Origin: Zonotrichia leucophrys gambelii
Taxonomy: Eukaryota; Chordata; Aves; Passeriformes; Passerellidae
Length of the DNA: 64,000 bases
NCBI RefSeq assembly: GCF_028769735.1
Contig: NC_088169.1
Coordinates: forward strand, 46,909,229-46,973,228
Direction: 5' to 3'
Shown: positions 27,849 through 40,654 of the stretch, one piece after another
Layout: every line of letters begins with the position of its first letter
How positions within the stretch are numbered: position 1 is the first letter of the stretch
Translations under genes and position numbers: made by a program
Notes under the pieces: generated by a model
Databases searched by the model: none
What the model was told of the DNA's origin: nothing
What the model saw: only the letters and a program-made list of their open reading frames with translations

Positions 27849-29551
27849 ACTGGAAATTATATTTTCTTTAAAAAAAGGATGTTTTAGGTAAAGGAAAAGA
27901 ACAGTTAATCAACAAAGCCAAACTTGAATTTTCACAAAATTTTAAACTTTTGAATTGAAGCAGTAAGTTGTTGGGGTTTTTATCTTCACAATTTATTTGA
28001 TTAAAAATCTATTCCTTCTTCACCTGTATTCATGAATTAATATGAGTATCCTTTTTCCAATAATGCATTTAAAGTAATAATAAAAACCCCATACTAAAAA
28101 GTGTTAGAATTCAAATTGTTCTGAAACTTTCACTCAACATCAAAGGAGAGGTGGGAAAAAACCCCACCAACTCCTCAGAAGTACAAGTGCACGACCAAGT
28201 GCTTGTTTAAATAGAGTATGTATTTGAAAGAAAAATAAAAGATAAAAAACCCAAAAACTCCTTATAAGGAACTATGAGTGGATGTTATCTATAAATCTTA
28301 ATTTTAATATAAGACTATTCCATGAATTCAGGCAAGAACTTGTTGATTTTGGTTTAGCACTTCTAATCAACCAGGATGAGGAGAGTTCTCCTGGTCTGTG
28401 TAAATGAGTTTCAAAGTGCTTTTCTTTCTTAATATTTCCTTATGGTTCTTTTTGAAGCCAGGATAATGTCAGATATATTTTCACCAATTAGAAATACCAA
28501 TCAGTGTCTGATTCAAAGGAAAGCTAAGAAAATGTGAGGTCTGCAGACTCTGGACTTGTTCCAGCTCTGCACACCAACAAGTAGCTCATTTTTAGCATGC
28601 TGGACAAAGCACTCCTTTCATGAAGAAACAGTCTGTTACACCCTCCCCCGCTTCCCTAGATGAAGATTCCCTAACACATCATTTTCACTGACTGTTCAAC
28701 ACAGTGCTATGTCATGATGGATACAGAGAAACCATAATTAACTTCTTTTATTATAACTTGTTGTCTGTATGCAATGTGAGCTACTTTATCTGTAAAGATT
28801 ATTTTGACGAATGCCGGGGAAAAATCATTAACTGGTGCCTCACTATACCTCTAAATGGTAAATGGGATACACAGGAAATGCAAAACCTCACAACACACTC
28901 ACAAGATTCAAAATAATTTTGAGGTTGTGGAATTCATTGTCCCATGGAGGTAAAGAGAATTTAAAAGACTGTGACTGAAAAGCTGATCAAATCAAAAAAT
29001 ATTTTCTTTTTCTCATTGAGTTCTGGTCATTTTTAACAGTTGGACAGGAACTGCAACAAAACCTGAGAATGTAATCAAAAGCCAACAATTTTATAGCAAT
29101 GATATTGGTGTTTTTCCCAGGAGCACAACAAGGATTGTGGCTCTGTTTTATTTGTTGCTGAGCAAACATAAAAAGTACAGACTTTGCTGTCATGAGCTTA
29201 CAAATGAATTTGTATTTATTTTCATTCCTGTATACTGTTATGCATATTTTTTTAACTGAGCTACTTGGTTTTGTTCTTTTACAACCAAAGAGAAGGAATT
29301 AACCATGTAAATAGGCACACTGAGAGTAAGGACACCATTTAGTACAAACCTTAATCACTGCAATTGAACCCAAAATAAGTAGCTTGCTTTCTTGAATAAC
29401 ATTCACAAAAGAGTCGTTCTTTCTCTGCATCACTACAAAATCTGCAGTCTACATGTTCTTTTAGATCTTTATAAGCTGTATGCATCCCTTCCAAGGATTT
29501 TAGAGAGTAGAAATGCTTTGTCTGCAGTTTCTGAGCACCTGGCCTATCAAG

Positions 29552-29589
29552 TGAACTAAGAAAAGATTCATGAACTAAGAAAAGATTCA
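29552..29589 (+). repeat. 19-bp perfect tandem duplication
   Basis: The unit TGAACTAAGAAAAGATTCA occurs twice, head to tail, without a mismatch. This points to a recent slippage event or short duplication. It is in non-coding DNA. Confidence 0.85.
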
Positions 29590-30539
29590 TGACCTCTGCT
29601 CCACAGGGGAGGGTATTGCATAGTAATGTGATCAGCTAATGTCAGTCATGTCCTCCCCCAGATTTGGTCAGATGAATAAAGACATCTTACATATAAAAAC
29701 TACAAATATAAAACAAAACCTGTACTTTTCTCTCTGTAGAACAGAGAAATGTACTAAAAACTGTCCTCTAACAACAGCATAGAGAAAAATACTCAAACAC
29801 CAAGAATCATCAAATTAAATTTCCTGTGAAGCTTTACTTTCAGAGGACGGACATATGCTCTTTGATACAAACTCTAATTATATAGCCTTTTTTTTTTTTC
29901 TTGAGAAAATTCTTACAATGGAAAAGAAGGGAGTTTATGCAAAGAATAGGTAGTTAGCTAGTCAGCCAATTGTTTTTTAACTTCACCATTAAGAACATCA
30001 CCCATACCTTACGTATAGGACACAATTTCAACTGAACACTGAATTAAAAAAAAAAAAATTACTTCTGGGACACTTCTGTAGTACACATCACTGTGGTATC
30101 AGAGTAACCAAGAAACATTATTTTCCAGACACAACATCACTTGCAGGAAGGATAATACAATTACACCTGTCTGAGATACAAGGAGCTTAATGCCAGAATG
30201 TTCAAACATCTATTAGCTCAGGGTGATACCACTTGACGTGCCTATGGTCCAGATTTTCAGTATATTTAGCATTTCATAAAATTTTCTCTGTTCAAAGAGC
30301 AGCTCTAGCAGATTTTCTCTGTGGTTCCCTTTTCTGTTCTGCTCTTTTTGCACTTCTGCTCCTTTTACTCCTATTTTAATGCTGTCAGCACCTCTCTGCT
30401 TCTTGGCCCCTCTCATTTCAGTTTGTCCTTTTCTCCTTCCCACCCACACACTGCGGCTTGCTTACTAGTAAGAAGATGATGAACATACTATCAAAATTAC
30501 TTTTGGCTAGAGAAAAAGCATCAATGAACTTTTGCTGAT

Positions 30540-30960
30540 CTCCATGAGAGCTGCTCAACCTATGCCTCTTACAGAGGTATAATAGACACTGCAGTCTGGC
30601 CCCGAGGGTGAGTAAACACTGAGTATTTTAATGCTGGACAGCACCCGACCTTGGACAGCACCTGGGTCCCATTGGTAGTGTGTCCCTTTCTCAACCTTTA
30701 CCATTTTCAGGTCAAGGTATTTACGAATTTGGTGGGCGCCGTTACAACATATCAAAACGATGTGTATTAAGAGTGCCACTGACCTGACTGGGGCATGACC
30801 TCAGGGAGGTTTGGAAAATATAATTTCCTGACCTAATGTCCTAGGATTGAGCAGGTTGAACAGGACCTAAACGATGGATTCTGCCACACTCCTCAGTGAG
30901 AGTGGATTTGGATGACTTTGACCCTTGAGCAGTGTCTAGGCACTATCTCAGAAATCATTT
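30540..30960. other. Modestly GC-richer patch, unassigned
   Basis: Compared with its surroundings this stretch has more C and G and several CpG sites. A short plus-strand reading near 30712-30785 looks protein-like (GQGIYEFGGRRYNISKRC, then a stop), but it has no long frame, no splice context that I trust, and no family match. It could be a conserved non-coding element, an old repeat or a decayed exon. Confidence in any of these is low. Confidence 0.25.
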
Positions 30961-32291
30961 GCTGGTGTGAACCAAAATCATGCCAGAGAGTATGGAAAAT
31001 AGTGGATGAAAACAGAAGGAAAGAATTGAATCCACATTTTTTTGTTTTTTTTCACAGTATGGGTGTACTTTTACAGTTTGATTAGAACACAAGTGAGGAG
31101 ATAGAGCACAGAAAGAAGAGAATTTTCTGAAAGCTTTATATATCTATATTCTCATTGTTTTACCAGAATAAAAAAAGGTTTCTGGCACCCCAGTTCAGTG
31201 TATCAATTTCATTCATCAGTCATTTGAAATTTTTATTAGTTGCTTATGAGATTTTCTTAACAAGAACACAAAAATATTATAGGAAGGAATTGAACTTCTA
31301 TTTGAATATAAAGTAAAGTAAACAGTAAAAATATAGCCCAAAAGTTCTGATCAGTTTTACAGAGTAGTAGAAAATGCCAGGCAGCCATATTTGTTCATGA
31401 AATTATAAACTTTATGGCAGATTATGCTTAAGCTTGGTTTTTGCATGGTTTACGATTTTGTGGAAAGCAGAGTAATACAAATAATGCCTGTCTTGCTTTG
31501 ATATAAATAATGAACTCTTTCTTGGGGTATTGTTCCTGATTTGATGGTATTAAGAAGGATATTCATATTTTTATTCATAAAATATACTGTTGATTTATTA
31601 TTAAGAATAAGTAATATGTAGAGCATAAATTACTTCAGATAAGAGATAAGAAAGTAAAACAAAAAATTGGTTTCATATTTTACTGAAAATACAACCAGTT
31701 ACTAGCACCTTTAACTTTATATCTAGTTTAGTAGGTCATTATTTCCTCCTACGTGTATTTCAACATTAAATGTATAGGTAGATGGCCTAATATGTGAAAG
31801 TAAGGAGATTCTGCAAAGAAAATGTTAGGACCTCAGAGGTTCATTTAAGAAAATAATAAAGGAGGTACTTTCACAGAACTAAAATATAAAGTTACATCTT
31901 AGTAGAATGGTAAAGGCAGACAATGTATTGATTTAATACTTTTATTTTTAACAGACAGAAGATTTGGGTTTTTTAGATATGCTAGACACAAAAATAATGC
32001 AAAACAACTTTATAGAGTAGTGCAGACAACTATGACAAAGGAAGAGATTCAAAGTCATGAACACAGTCAAATCAAGTAAGAGTCATTAATCCCTAATGTA
32101 GTCTATTGTGTAACCTGTTTATTCATTAATGAAGCAATTGCAAATGTTGACTCAGGTTTATTTTCTTGTCATGATTTGCTGGGAGAAAAGGGCTGAAAGA
32201 ATAGACTAGAACAGAGCCGTTTAAAGCTGTGTCTACAATCTCTGTGTGGTTTTGGCCATGTTCCAGATACTTTAAAGAAATCTCAGAGCAA

Positions 32292-32428
32292 TCTCTTTCT
32301 CTTTTCTCTTCTCTTTTCTCTTTTCTTTTCTTTTCTTTTCTTTTCTTTTCTTTTCTTTTCTTTTCTTTTTTCTTTTTCTTTTTCTTTTTCTTTTTCTTTT
32401 TCTTTTTCTTTTTCTTTTTCTTTTCTTT
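32292..32428 (+). repeat. 137-base pure pyrimidine microsatellite, (TTTTC)n then (TTTTTC)n
   Basis: Every base from 32292 to 32428 on the plus strand is C or T. The tract changes from CTCTTTT-type units to TTTTC pentamers and then, from about 32373, to TTTTTC hexamers. A looser pyrimidine bias continues to about 32700. Open frames here (plus poly-Phe/Ser, minus poly-Lys/Arg) are artefacts of the repeat. Such tracts can form triplex DNA, and their length is often variable. Confidence 0.95.
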
Positions 32429-34254
32429 ATTGTTTTTGCCCCCCTCCTTCCTTTTTCCTTTTTGTCTTTTTTTCCTGTCACCATTTTAATCTTTTTTTCT
32501 CCCCTTTTCCTCACACTTCAATTTTTCCTTTTCTTTTTCATCATTCCTGTTTTTTTTTTTTCTTCCCTTCTCCACTTTTACCCTTCTCTTCATTTCCATT
32601 TTGCTTCCCTTCCTGTCCTATTCCTTCCCTTCCCCTCTCTTCTTTGCCTTGACGTGCCTAGTCTTACACATCTTCCTCTTCTCCTGCCTCTTCCTATCAT
32701 TCTATCCAGGAGAGAGGATGCCCAAATGCAGATGGAATACATTTTCATGATGGATCCAGATCCTGAGAACACCACACTTACCCCACACTGGCTCTAAGGA
32801 ACAATCCTCATAGGCTATAGGTTTATCACCTTTTACAGATTAAACATCTGTCACAATGGAGGAATTCTAAATGAGAAAAGTTGTTATGAGCTCCATTTTG
32901 GCAGTGTTTAGAGAGTCACAAAATGAATTATTGAAAATTTAGACTGACAGATGTATTCATTAATTGCTTATCTCCCTGGATTTTATTAATATTTAGGATA
33001 TCTAACAACTACAGGTATTGACTATAGATTATTTTTCACTTTCCAGTTTTTGTAACATATATTGCTATTTGAAGAAACATAATCCGTGGGTAAACAGAAA
33101 TATTTTCAATGGTGCTGGTTAAGCAGAGATTATTTGAAATAGATGCATATAGATGGAGTTACATTAGTGTAGTACTGACTTTGTAAAGGTAAATTTCATG
33201 AGTTTCATTTAGGAATTAAAGATCCTTAAAATTTGATATTTGAAAATTTTCAATAATTTTATACCTTTTCTAAACTGCCTAGTTCTTGCTGGAATTTCAG
33301 TGATGTTTGAAGGCAGATATTGGGCATGTCTGAAATTCTCGTAATTATTTGAGTACATTGAACATAGCCCTGTTTTCAATGAGTCAGGCAGCATTTAACC
33401 TTTCTAAATCAATTCCAAAAGAGAGAAAGGAAATCCACTGGAAAAAAAAATCTTCATAAAATATGCAGAGAAGAAAATTGACATAAAAAGCTGACAGAAG
33501 CACAATCATTCTCTTTGGAAGACTGGAAATGTAAATAAAGCATCATTCTTCTCAACAAAAACTGTGCTTATGAAATATGAATGCTAACGTGAATGAATAA
33601 CTACACACTGGAACATACCATGAATATCAGTATACATTCTTCAGATGATTTTCAAAGGTCATTAAAATAAAAAAATGTCTCAATATCTAAGCACCATCAC
33701 CTGATAACACTTTATGTCACCCTTTGCTGTATAGTATAATAAATACAAAAGACTTACAAATAATATGAAATAATGGTAACAATATAACAAACCACAACTA
33801 ACAAAACTGGATGTAGATTACACTTGACTTCAGTAGCATTGGCAATAAGACAATTTTTAATATATTTTTATATTTATTTTATTTTATTTTTGTATTTAAT
33901 AACTCAAAAGTTTTTTCTCTTTTAGGGTGACAAAGTTTACAAAGTGGTTTGGGCATACATTTCAGTGCCACTGGTGGTAGATTGTATAATAGTTCTCATA
34001 CACAAAGAGTCTTATGTAGAAGGACTAAGTATTTCCTGAATGTGTTTATTTGCATTTGAATTTAATAATATCAACCCTCTTTTTCCAACTCCTATGAACA
34101 GATCTACCAATGACGCTGAATATTTTAAAGGTCTGTTGGTAGAAAATATAAAAGCCTTCTCATTAACACATTTTCAAGACTATGTAAAATAATATTAAAC
34201 AGAAAAGAAGGGGTTGAAAAAATTAACTATTTAAAAAAAAAAGGATTTCAAACA

Positions 34255-34790
34255 GTTATTACATTGCCAGCAGATTGAAGGTGGTGATCCTGCCATTCTA
34301 CTCAGCCCTGGAAAATCCCCATCTGTAATATTGTTTCCAGTTCTGGACTTTTTAGCGCAAGAAAGGCATGGAGTTCCTGGAATGGGTATAGGAGATGGAA
34401 ACAAAGATGATCAATCGATTGGAGCATCTCTCTTACAACAAAAGGCTGAGGGAGTTGGTCCTGTTTGGCCTCGAGAAGAGACAGCTATGAAGAGACATCA
34501 TCAATGTGTGTAAGTATCTGAAGGGAGGGTGTCAAGGGTATGGAGCCAGGATCTTCTCAGTGCTGATGAGCAATAGGACAAGTGGCAGTGGGCAGAAACT
34601 GATGCACAACAAGTTCCACCTAAATATGAGTGGAATTGTCCTGAGTGAGCTACCATGCACTGGAACAGATTGCCCAGAGAGGTTTAGGAGTCTCCCTCAT
34701 TGGAGATATTCAAGAAGTATCTGGACAAAATTCTGTGCCATGTGCTCTAGGATGACCCTACTTCAGCAGGGAGGTTGGGCCAGATGACTC
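34255..34790 (+). mobile_element. CR1 LINE 3' fragment
   Basis: The CR1 wording is clear. It starts with a TTGCCAGCAG...GGTGGTGATCCTGCC block, followed by TACTCAGCCCTGG, AGGCTGAGGGAGTTGG, GCACTGGAACAGATTGCCCAGAGAGG and GGCCAGATGACTCC near the end. Only the last half kilobase of the element is present, so it is 5'-truncated. The terminal octamer repeat is lost or replaced by an A-rich run at 34807-34820. Frames at 34331-34513 and 34506-34787 are CR1 noise. Confidence 0.92.
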
Positions 34791-34839
34791 CAAAATAATC
34801 AAATTAAGAAAAAAAAAAAAGAATATTTCCATATTTTGA

Positions 34840-35150
34840 TGTGGAGGGATAGAATGTAAGAAATTGTGCAGAAGGCAATCTCACCCCTGAGGAGTTGCAG
34901 CTGTGCTAATCACCAAAAATTAGGAACAGACCTGCCCTTAACAGGCCACAGCTGTGTCCAATAAGGAGACGAGTGCTACAAAAACGTGGGGTAGCTGGGT
35001 GGGGAGAGGGTTGGAGTTTGTTGGTTGTGCTGTGAGGAAGAAGGTGTTAGTACTGCAAGGAGCGTCGTAGGAAGCTGAAGGTATGGGAGCTTTGCAATAA
35101 GACGGCAACGTTTTGGTTCCTGCTTTCCTGGTCAAATCTGGCCTATTTCA
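34840..35150 (+). mobile_element. Probable solo LTR of an avian endogenous retrovirus
   Basis: A 300-bp block starts TGTGGAGG. It carries AATCTCACCCCTGAGGAGTTG, GGCCACAGCTGTGTCCAATAA (a CCAAT box), a degraded TATA-like GTGCTACAAAAA and a poly(A)-like GCAATAAGAC about 50 bases before the end. This order of signals, and the wording as I recall it from songbird repeats, fit an LTR. I could not find a clean target duplication, so both ends are approximate; the right end may be at 35134 or 35150. It begins directly after the CR1 copy. Confidence 0.6.
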
Positions 35151-38100
35151 AATTTATCGGTTGTGTTTATCTTTTGACAGCCTTATGTATTTTTCATTTT
35201 TAAAGTTTCTTAATTTCAGAATTATTGCTGTATATATTTAGATTCTATGAGAATTTATGGATCATTTTTATGTCCTGGAAATCAGATTTTCAAAGAAATT
35301 TAGGCTTTGGAAGCATAATTGTCTTTGTTAATGCCCATAAGAGACACTGTTCCAGCAGACATCCAACAGGTTTTCAATCTGAAAGCCTCATTTATTTCAG
35401 TAAGAGTGAAAAACAACACCTCCGAAATTGATGTATTTCACTTCTGATATACTCAGTTGCTATTTGGGTGACAGGCTTACTGGCCCAGATAAAAAAAGAA
35501 ATTGGTGGTCTAGAAAACAGCTGATAATATTATGAAATGGAAGACAAAAAAGATGGGAAGGGTTTGTGGGCCAAAATATACTCTTTTTATTGTTCCATTA
35601 TATTTCATTTATTCTGCTTATGTGGACATTAATTTGTTTGTTTTTCTTAGTCACTGAATATACTGCATTGCATTAAACACATAAAAATCAATGACAGTTT
35701 TTTGAGAAAGAATTTTTTTTAATTCTAAGAATAATTAAATGGAAACAATTGGAATTCATGCTGTCTAATTCAAGTATTTTGTGTTTTGTTCCCCCTGGTC
35801 CTGAGCAATTAATATAATATATAAATTTCCTCTTCTTTTTGACCGTTCTTCAACATTTGTTATAATATTTTCTGAATTCTTAATATTAAATCTGTTGCAT
35901 TATCTTTTTTTTTAATATATTTTTGCAATCTTCTTAGGAAGTAAAATTTTTTTCCTATCTCATTTTGTGAAGTATGCTTTTTAGAGCCCTCTAAGTCTGC
36001 TGAAAGGTTGGTTCATTTTAAATTCTGGGAATAAAAATCCTGACAGTAATTCAGGTAGAGTCTGGCAGAATTAAATTAAACTATAAACCATATTCCTCAA
36101 CACTTTTTTTTTTTGTGTGCTGAAAATTTCTACAGGCCACCCAAAATCTTTGAAGCTAACCAAAGGCTTTTTAACATTTTTTTACTTCTGGGAGGGTTCT
36201 CTCAAAAATAGCATCAGCTGTTGAAATGAACAGAATATTAAACCCACCATCTTCAGTTTTATGGTGTTTGTATCACTTGATTTACATCCTTTTTATTAGA
36301 AAATATGAGATGAACAGGGTAAAAAGTGTCATCTGTTCTGAAAAAATAATGGGGCTCCAAACTCAAGTGGTGAGAGCCATAAAGGCTGATATCAAGTTCC
36401 TGTTAGACATTTTCACTTGACTTGAGAAAAGGTTCAGCCTGACACAGAAACACAGTCTACATGGTATGCTGAGAGACTTAAAGGACATAATTGTGAATGT
36501 ATTTTATGGAAAAAGGATTAAAAATGCTATGCATATCTAATTCACAGAACAGGCAAGGACAATTGCCCACTCACAATTATGTAATGGTTTTGTGTCAGGC
36601 ACTTAAGAATGGTAAATAAAAACAAGCAAAAAGTATTTTTAGCACGTAACTGATATTTTCAATAGACTTATTTTAATTTATTGTAGTTGTCTATATGATG
36701 TAAAATAGATTTGTGATGAGATGTTTGGTTAAGCATGGGGAAGAAATTTATCATTTGATCTTGCGCGTGGATGGAATACATTACTCTGAGGAAAAAAAGG
36801 GCATCTCAGAGCTTGAGTATTTTGTAGCCTGACTTTCTATTTTAGTTCTCTATAGCTAAGACATTATTATTACCTAAGTATTATTCAGTTAGCAAAAAAT
36901 ACCTTGTGTTCAATAGTAAAACCTGAGGAAAGGAAACAGTAATTTTCTAATATCAGGGAAAACTAAACAGTCTTTAGAAAAGTTATTCAATATTCCATAA
37001 ATTCAAGAACATTTTCTCATCTTTATGCAAATTGTATAGTATCTGTATGATTCAGCAAGTGATCTCCTTTGTTCCTCAAGTAATAGGTCAATTATGGCTA
37101 AGCAACTGTGATTGCAAGACCATAGCAAAAGTTTTGGCAGCTTGGCTCTGGGCATTTTTATGTAAAATTACTATTGCTGCTATAAAGTCTTAATTTAATA
37201 AGATGAAAAATAATAACAAAATGGAAGATCTGCGGCTCATCAAAAGCTATTTTATGTGCTACTGAAAAAGGGCATTTCACCCAGCTGAACAGAGAATTTC
37301 TTCAAAGTGTGAGCAGAAATGGACTTCAAGGACACCTTTCATTTTCTCCCATTTTCCTTTTTCGTTTTTTGGTGGTTTTTTTTTGTTTTCATTTTCAGTT
37401 TGCCAAAGGCTGCTGTCATCACTAATATAATTATTTCTAAATCATTTGATCTGTGAAGTTGGACCAGACAGGGCGTTTCTATTTCTACACTCTTATTTTG
37501 TATTTTGGAACATTTGGCACAGCTAATCAGAGTGCTTGATTGAAATATGGTAGGGGAAGGTAGCTAAAAATAATGCCAGAGCACTAGTATTTTTTTGAGA
37601 TGACCTATATCCAGTCTCTAGAAAACACTTTATAGACACAAGATCAATATTTTATTAGCAATGACTAATAATTCATGATGATGTAATATGTTATGAGAGG
37701 AAGCCATTTCCTGATATCTGATAGCTGGATATAAATGTAGCAACCCCTACAGATAATGATTGCTCTTCTATACATTCCAGAAAAAAAACCCCAAACAACA
37801 CAAACATATTTTAATATTTAGGTAAAATGATAGTTTAAGTGAACTACTTCAGGTTTATTATGTTCTGCTTGAAACACCTTTTTGCCCATTATCTTGAAAC
37901 CAATGATACAAGAGAGAATTAAGCAGTGCTTGATTTATGAAGTTATATTAAGTTTATAGTAAGAAATGTGTAGTAATAAAATTTCTATGACTAGCTTTAA
38001 CTGGATCTTTTTCTTCAATAGAAGGATCTTTCAAGCAAGTCAAGGAAGAGGTATCACATTGGCTGTGTGGGTGTTTGCCATGTGGAACGCAGATTCTTAC

Positions 38101-40654
38101 TAGACAGAACCCCAAATGAGAAAAATCTCCAAGGTTTCTACTGGCATGTTTATATACCTGCAGTGACTTCCCTTTTTGGCTTGTGTTGACAGCTTTAAAG
38201 GATTGTTTTGTCTGGAGTGTCTCTCTGTTTTTTTTTTTTTTATTAAGTCTTTTTACAAGTTTCTAACTCTAGCATTAAGAATGTCAGTCTTAAGGCTTAT
38301 GATTTAGATAATTTTCTTCTTATTAAGTAGGCCATATGACAAATCTACATATATTTCTCTGTCTACAGCTTTGACTACTCTCATTTTTGGTACATTAATC
38401 TTCTCTCTATCTTATTCCTCAGCTATTACCTAATAAAGTAAAAAGTTAGAAAGGAATACACCAGAACAGTGAATGGAAAAAATCAGAAGCATGGTTTAAT
38501 TCATGTAAGCTTACTATTCAAATATTGTGAAAGTGCTTGTAGTAAACCAGCTTTATATGATCACAAAATAGGTGTCTGGAAATGAGAGCCACAGTGAGCT
38601 GACTTCCTTTATAGAAAAGAAAAAAAAAGCAAGAGGAACTTTTGGGTTTTGGTTCATTTAGCTTGGTTTAGAGATCTACTTTAGAATAAGAAGAATCATG
38701 CCCTTGACTCCAGTAAGTATATTGACCACATCTTTATGGATGGTATAGACAGATTAGGATCTCAAACATAGATTTAGATCTGAAAATCCACAGAGTGAAA
38801 TTTATATTCTCATTTGTAACTTGAAGGCAAGAAGAAAAAAAGGAAATAGTAAAATATATGTCCATCTGACATATCCTATGAAAAGTATTTCTCCAAAAAA
38901 GAGAATTACATTCTCTTTATATAGACATATGTATATGTATATCCAATAATAGGCATTCAAAAATTTGCAACAAGAAATTTAAAGTTCTGTGTCTTTCCTT
39001 GTTAATTTTCCAATTATATGATCTGATGAGAACTGCGATAATGTGATGAGTCAAAAGCAGCAGAGAGCTGGCTAATAGAGACACTGAATACATCTTCAAA
39101 CTTACTGATGTAAGTCAAAACTTACTGTTTTACTGATGCTGTGTGGTGCTTCTTCTTAATCATCAGTTAATAACTTGGCAGCCTAACTCTCAGAGGCAAA
39201 GAACTCTGAACACCTGCATGACATCATAAAGGTGGTATGATATTTAGTGATATCTCAATTATTAAAGTGCTCATCATCACAATGTAATTTTTTTAAACGC
39301 AATTTTTTTCTCATTTTCACAGCTTTTCTTCAGTGGAAGAGACTTGAATTGTAATGTCAGGATAGAGGCATGGGGAAGAAGAATCAGTTAAGGATAAGAG
39401 AATGAAGTCATATTTGCCTAACTCAGAAACCTCATGTTGAAGAGCTCACATCAAGGGTTAGAAAGAATTTCCTGGTTTTGTGGTAACAAAATGTTCATAA
39501 TAACAGTTCTAATCATTTTTATAGTAAGCCCTATAGTAAAAGAAACAGTATTTTGATTTTAATTTTGCATTCCACAAAAGCTATTTTTATTAGTTTAAGA
39601 AGAAGGTATTCACACATTAAAGAAAAGGCAGTATAATGGACTGTATCCTCTCACAGGTAGACAGGATATTTTATAGAAAACACTTTTTTCACACATGAAG
39701 AAATCCTCTTTTGAACAAAGACAAGGTGTAAAACCTCTAGGCTGAATGTCAGCTATTTGAGGAATTTATTGAGATCATCATAGACACTTCTACACTCAAT
39801 GCTTGCTTCCATGCGCAACAGCTTTTTTTTTTTCCATCTAAAAATGAAGGATTAAAGAGGCCGAGAGAAAAGAGGGAAACAGTACAAAATCAAGCATTTT
39901 GCCAATAGTCTGCTAGAATGTGGTCGGATACCCTGATAGTCCTTGTGGCTGCAAGGATGTGTGCAGGATATGCACAGCTCACGGGGGACTGAGAGGGGCT
40001 TTGGTTGCAACACAAACTTTATATTATTCAAGAAGATTCTCAAGTTCTGTAAGTGGATATTCATAGCACCTATGTTCTATCTAGTTATCTGGCATTACAT
40101 GAATGGTCCTATGTGTTTTAAATAAGCATATTTTAAGGCTAAAGAAAGCTCATTCCTCTCTGGCAGTACAGTATTGACACAGTTTCTAAGGAAAAAAAAC
40201 CTAAAAAATATATTTCCCACTTCTACTGAATTTTGGCTCCAATTTTCAAACAGGGAGTGCAGAAGCCTGTCATACTCCTTGTAAAGTATTGACCAAAGCA
40301 AAATTACTACCTTGTATAGGAACCCAGAACAAAATTCATGCTATGGAGTTATATCAGTTATGATGAGGTTTTTTTTTCCATAAAAATTCAAGTCAGTTAA
40401 TGCATGTTGAGAATTAAAAAAAAAAAAAAAAAGAAACTTAATAGTGTGTTTAATTTAGGCATGTTTTAGTCTTACAGTGACTAAAATATCAATAATTATC
40501 TAGTCTTCAATCAGTTCCATTAAGTGTTCACAGAATAGAGCATTAAGGCCACTTAATGTTAATGCTGACTTTATAATCATCTAGGAACAAATATTTCAAA
40601 ACAGCCCATAAGTTTCAATAAAATCAGCAACTACAAAAAAAAAAAGGAAAAAAT
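35151..40654. other. AT-rich non-coding DNA, no gene seen
   Basis: Only short chance open frames are present. A- and T-runs occur near 36105, 38230 and 40418. No repeat family was recognised on either strand. Confidence 0.65.

Larger units (their letters stand above)
19746..34254. other. AT-rich non-coding DNA, no gene seen
   Basis: Open frames are short and look like chance; the longest, at 24529-25059 (176 codons), is rich in F, Y, L and H and resembles nothing I know. Simple-sequence features include CA-rich 24790-24816, an 18-base T run at 27508-27525, long A runs, and the pyrimidine tract at 32292-32428. Small inverted and tandem repeats are listed separately. A modestly GC-richer patch lies at about 30540-30960. 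No CR1 or LTR wording was recognised. The stretch is probably intergenic or intronic. Confidence 0.65.

Noticed and set aside
28704..28916. 70-codon frame with several cysteines
   Set aside because: No recognisable family, signal peptide or exon signals; its length is within chance expectation.
32229..32797. Phe/Ser-rich and Lys/Arg-rich open frames
   Set aside because: They are translations of the pyrimidine microsatellite and its reverse complement.
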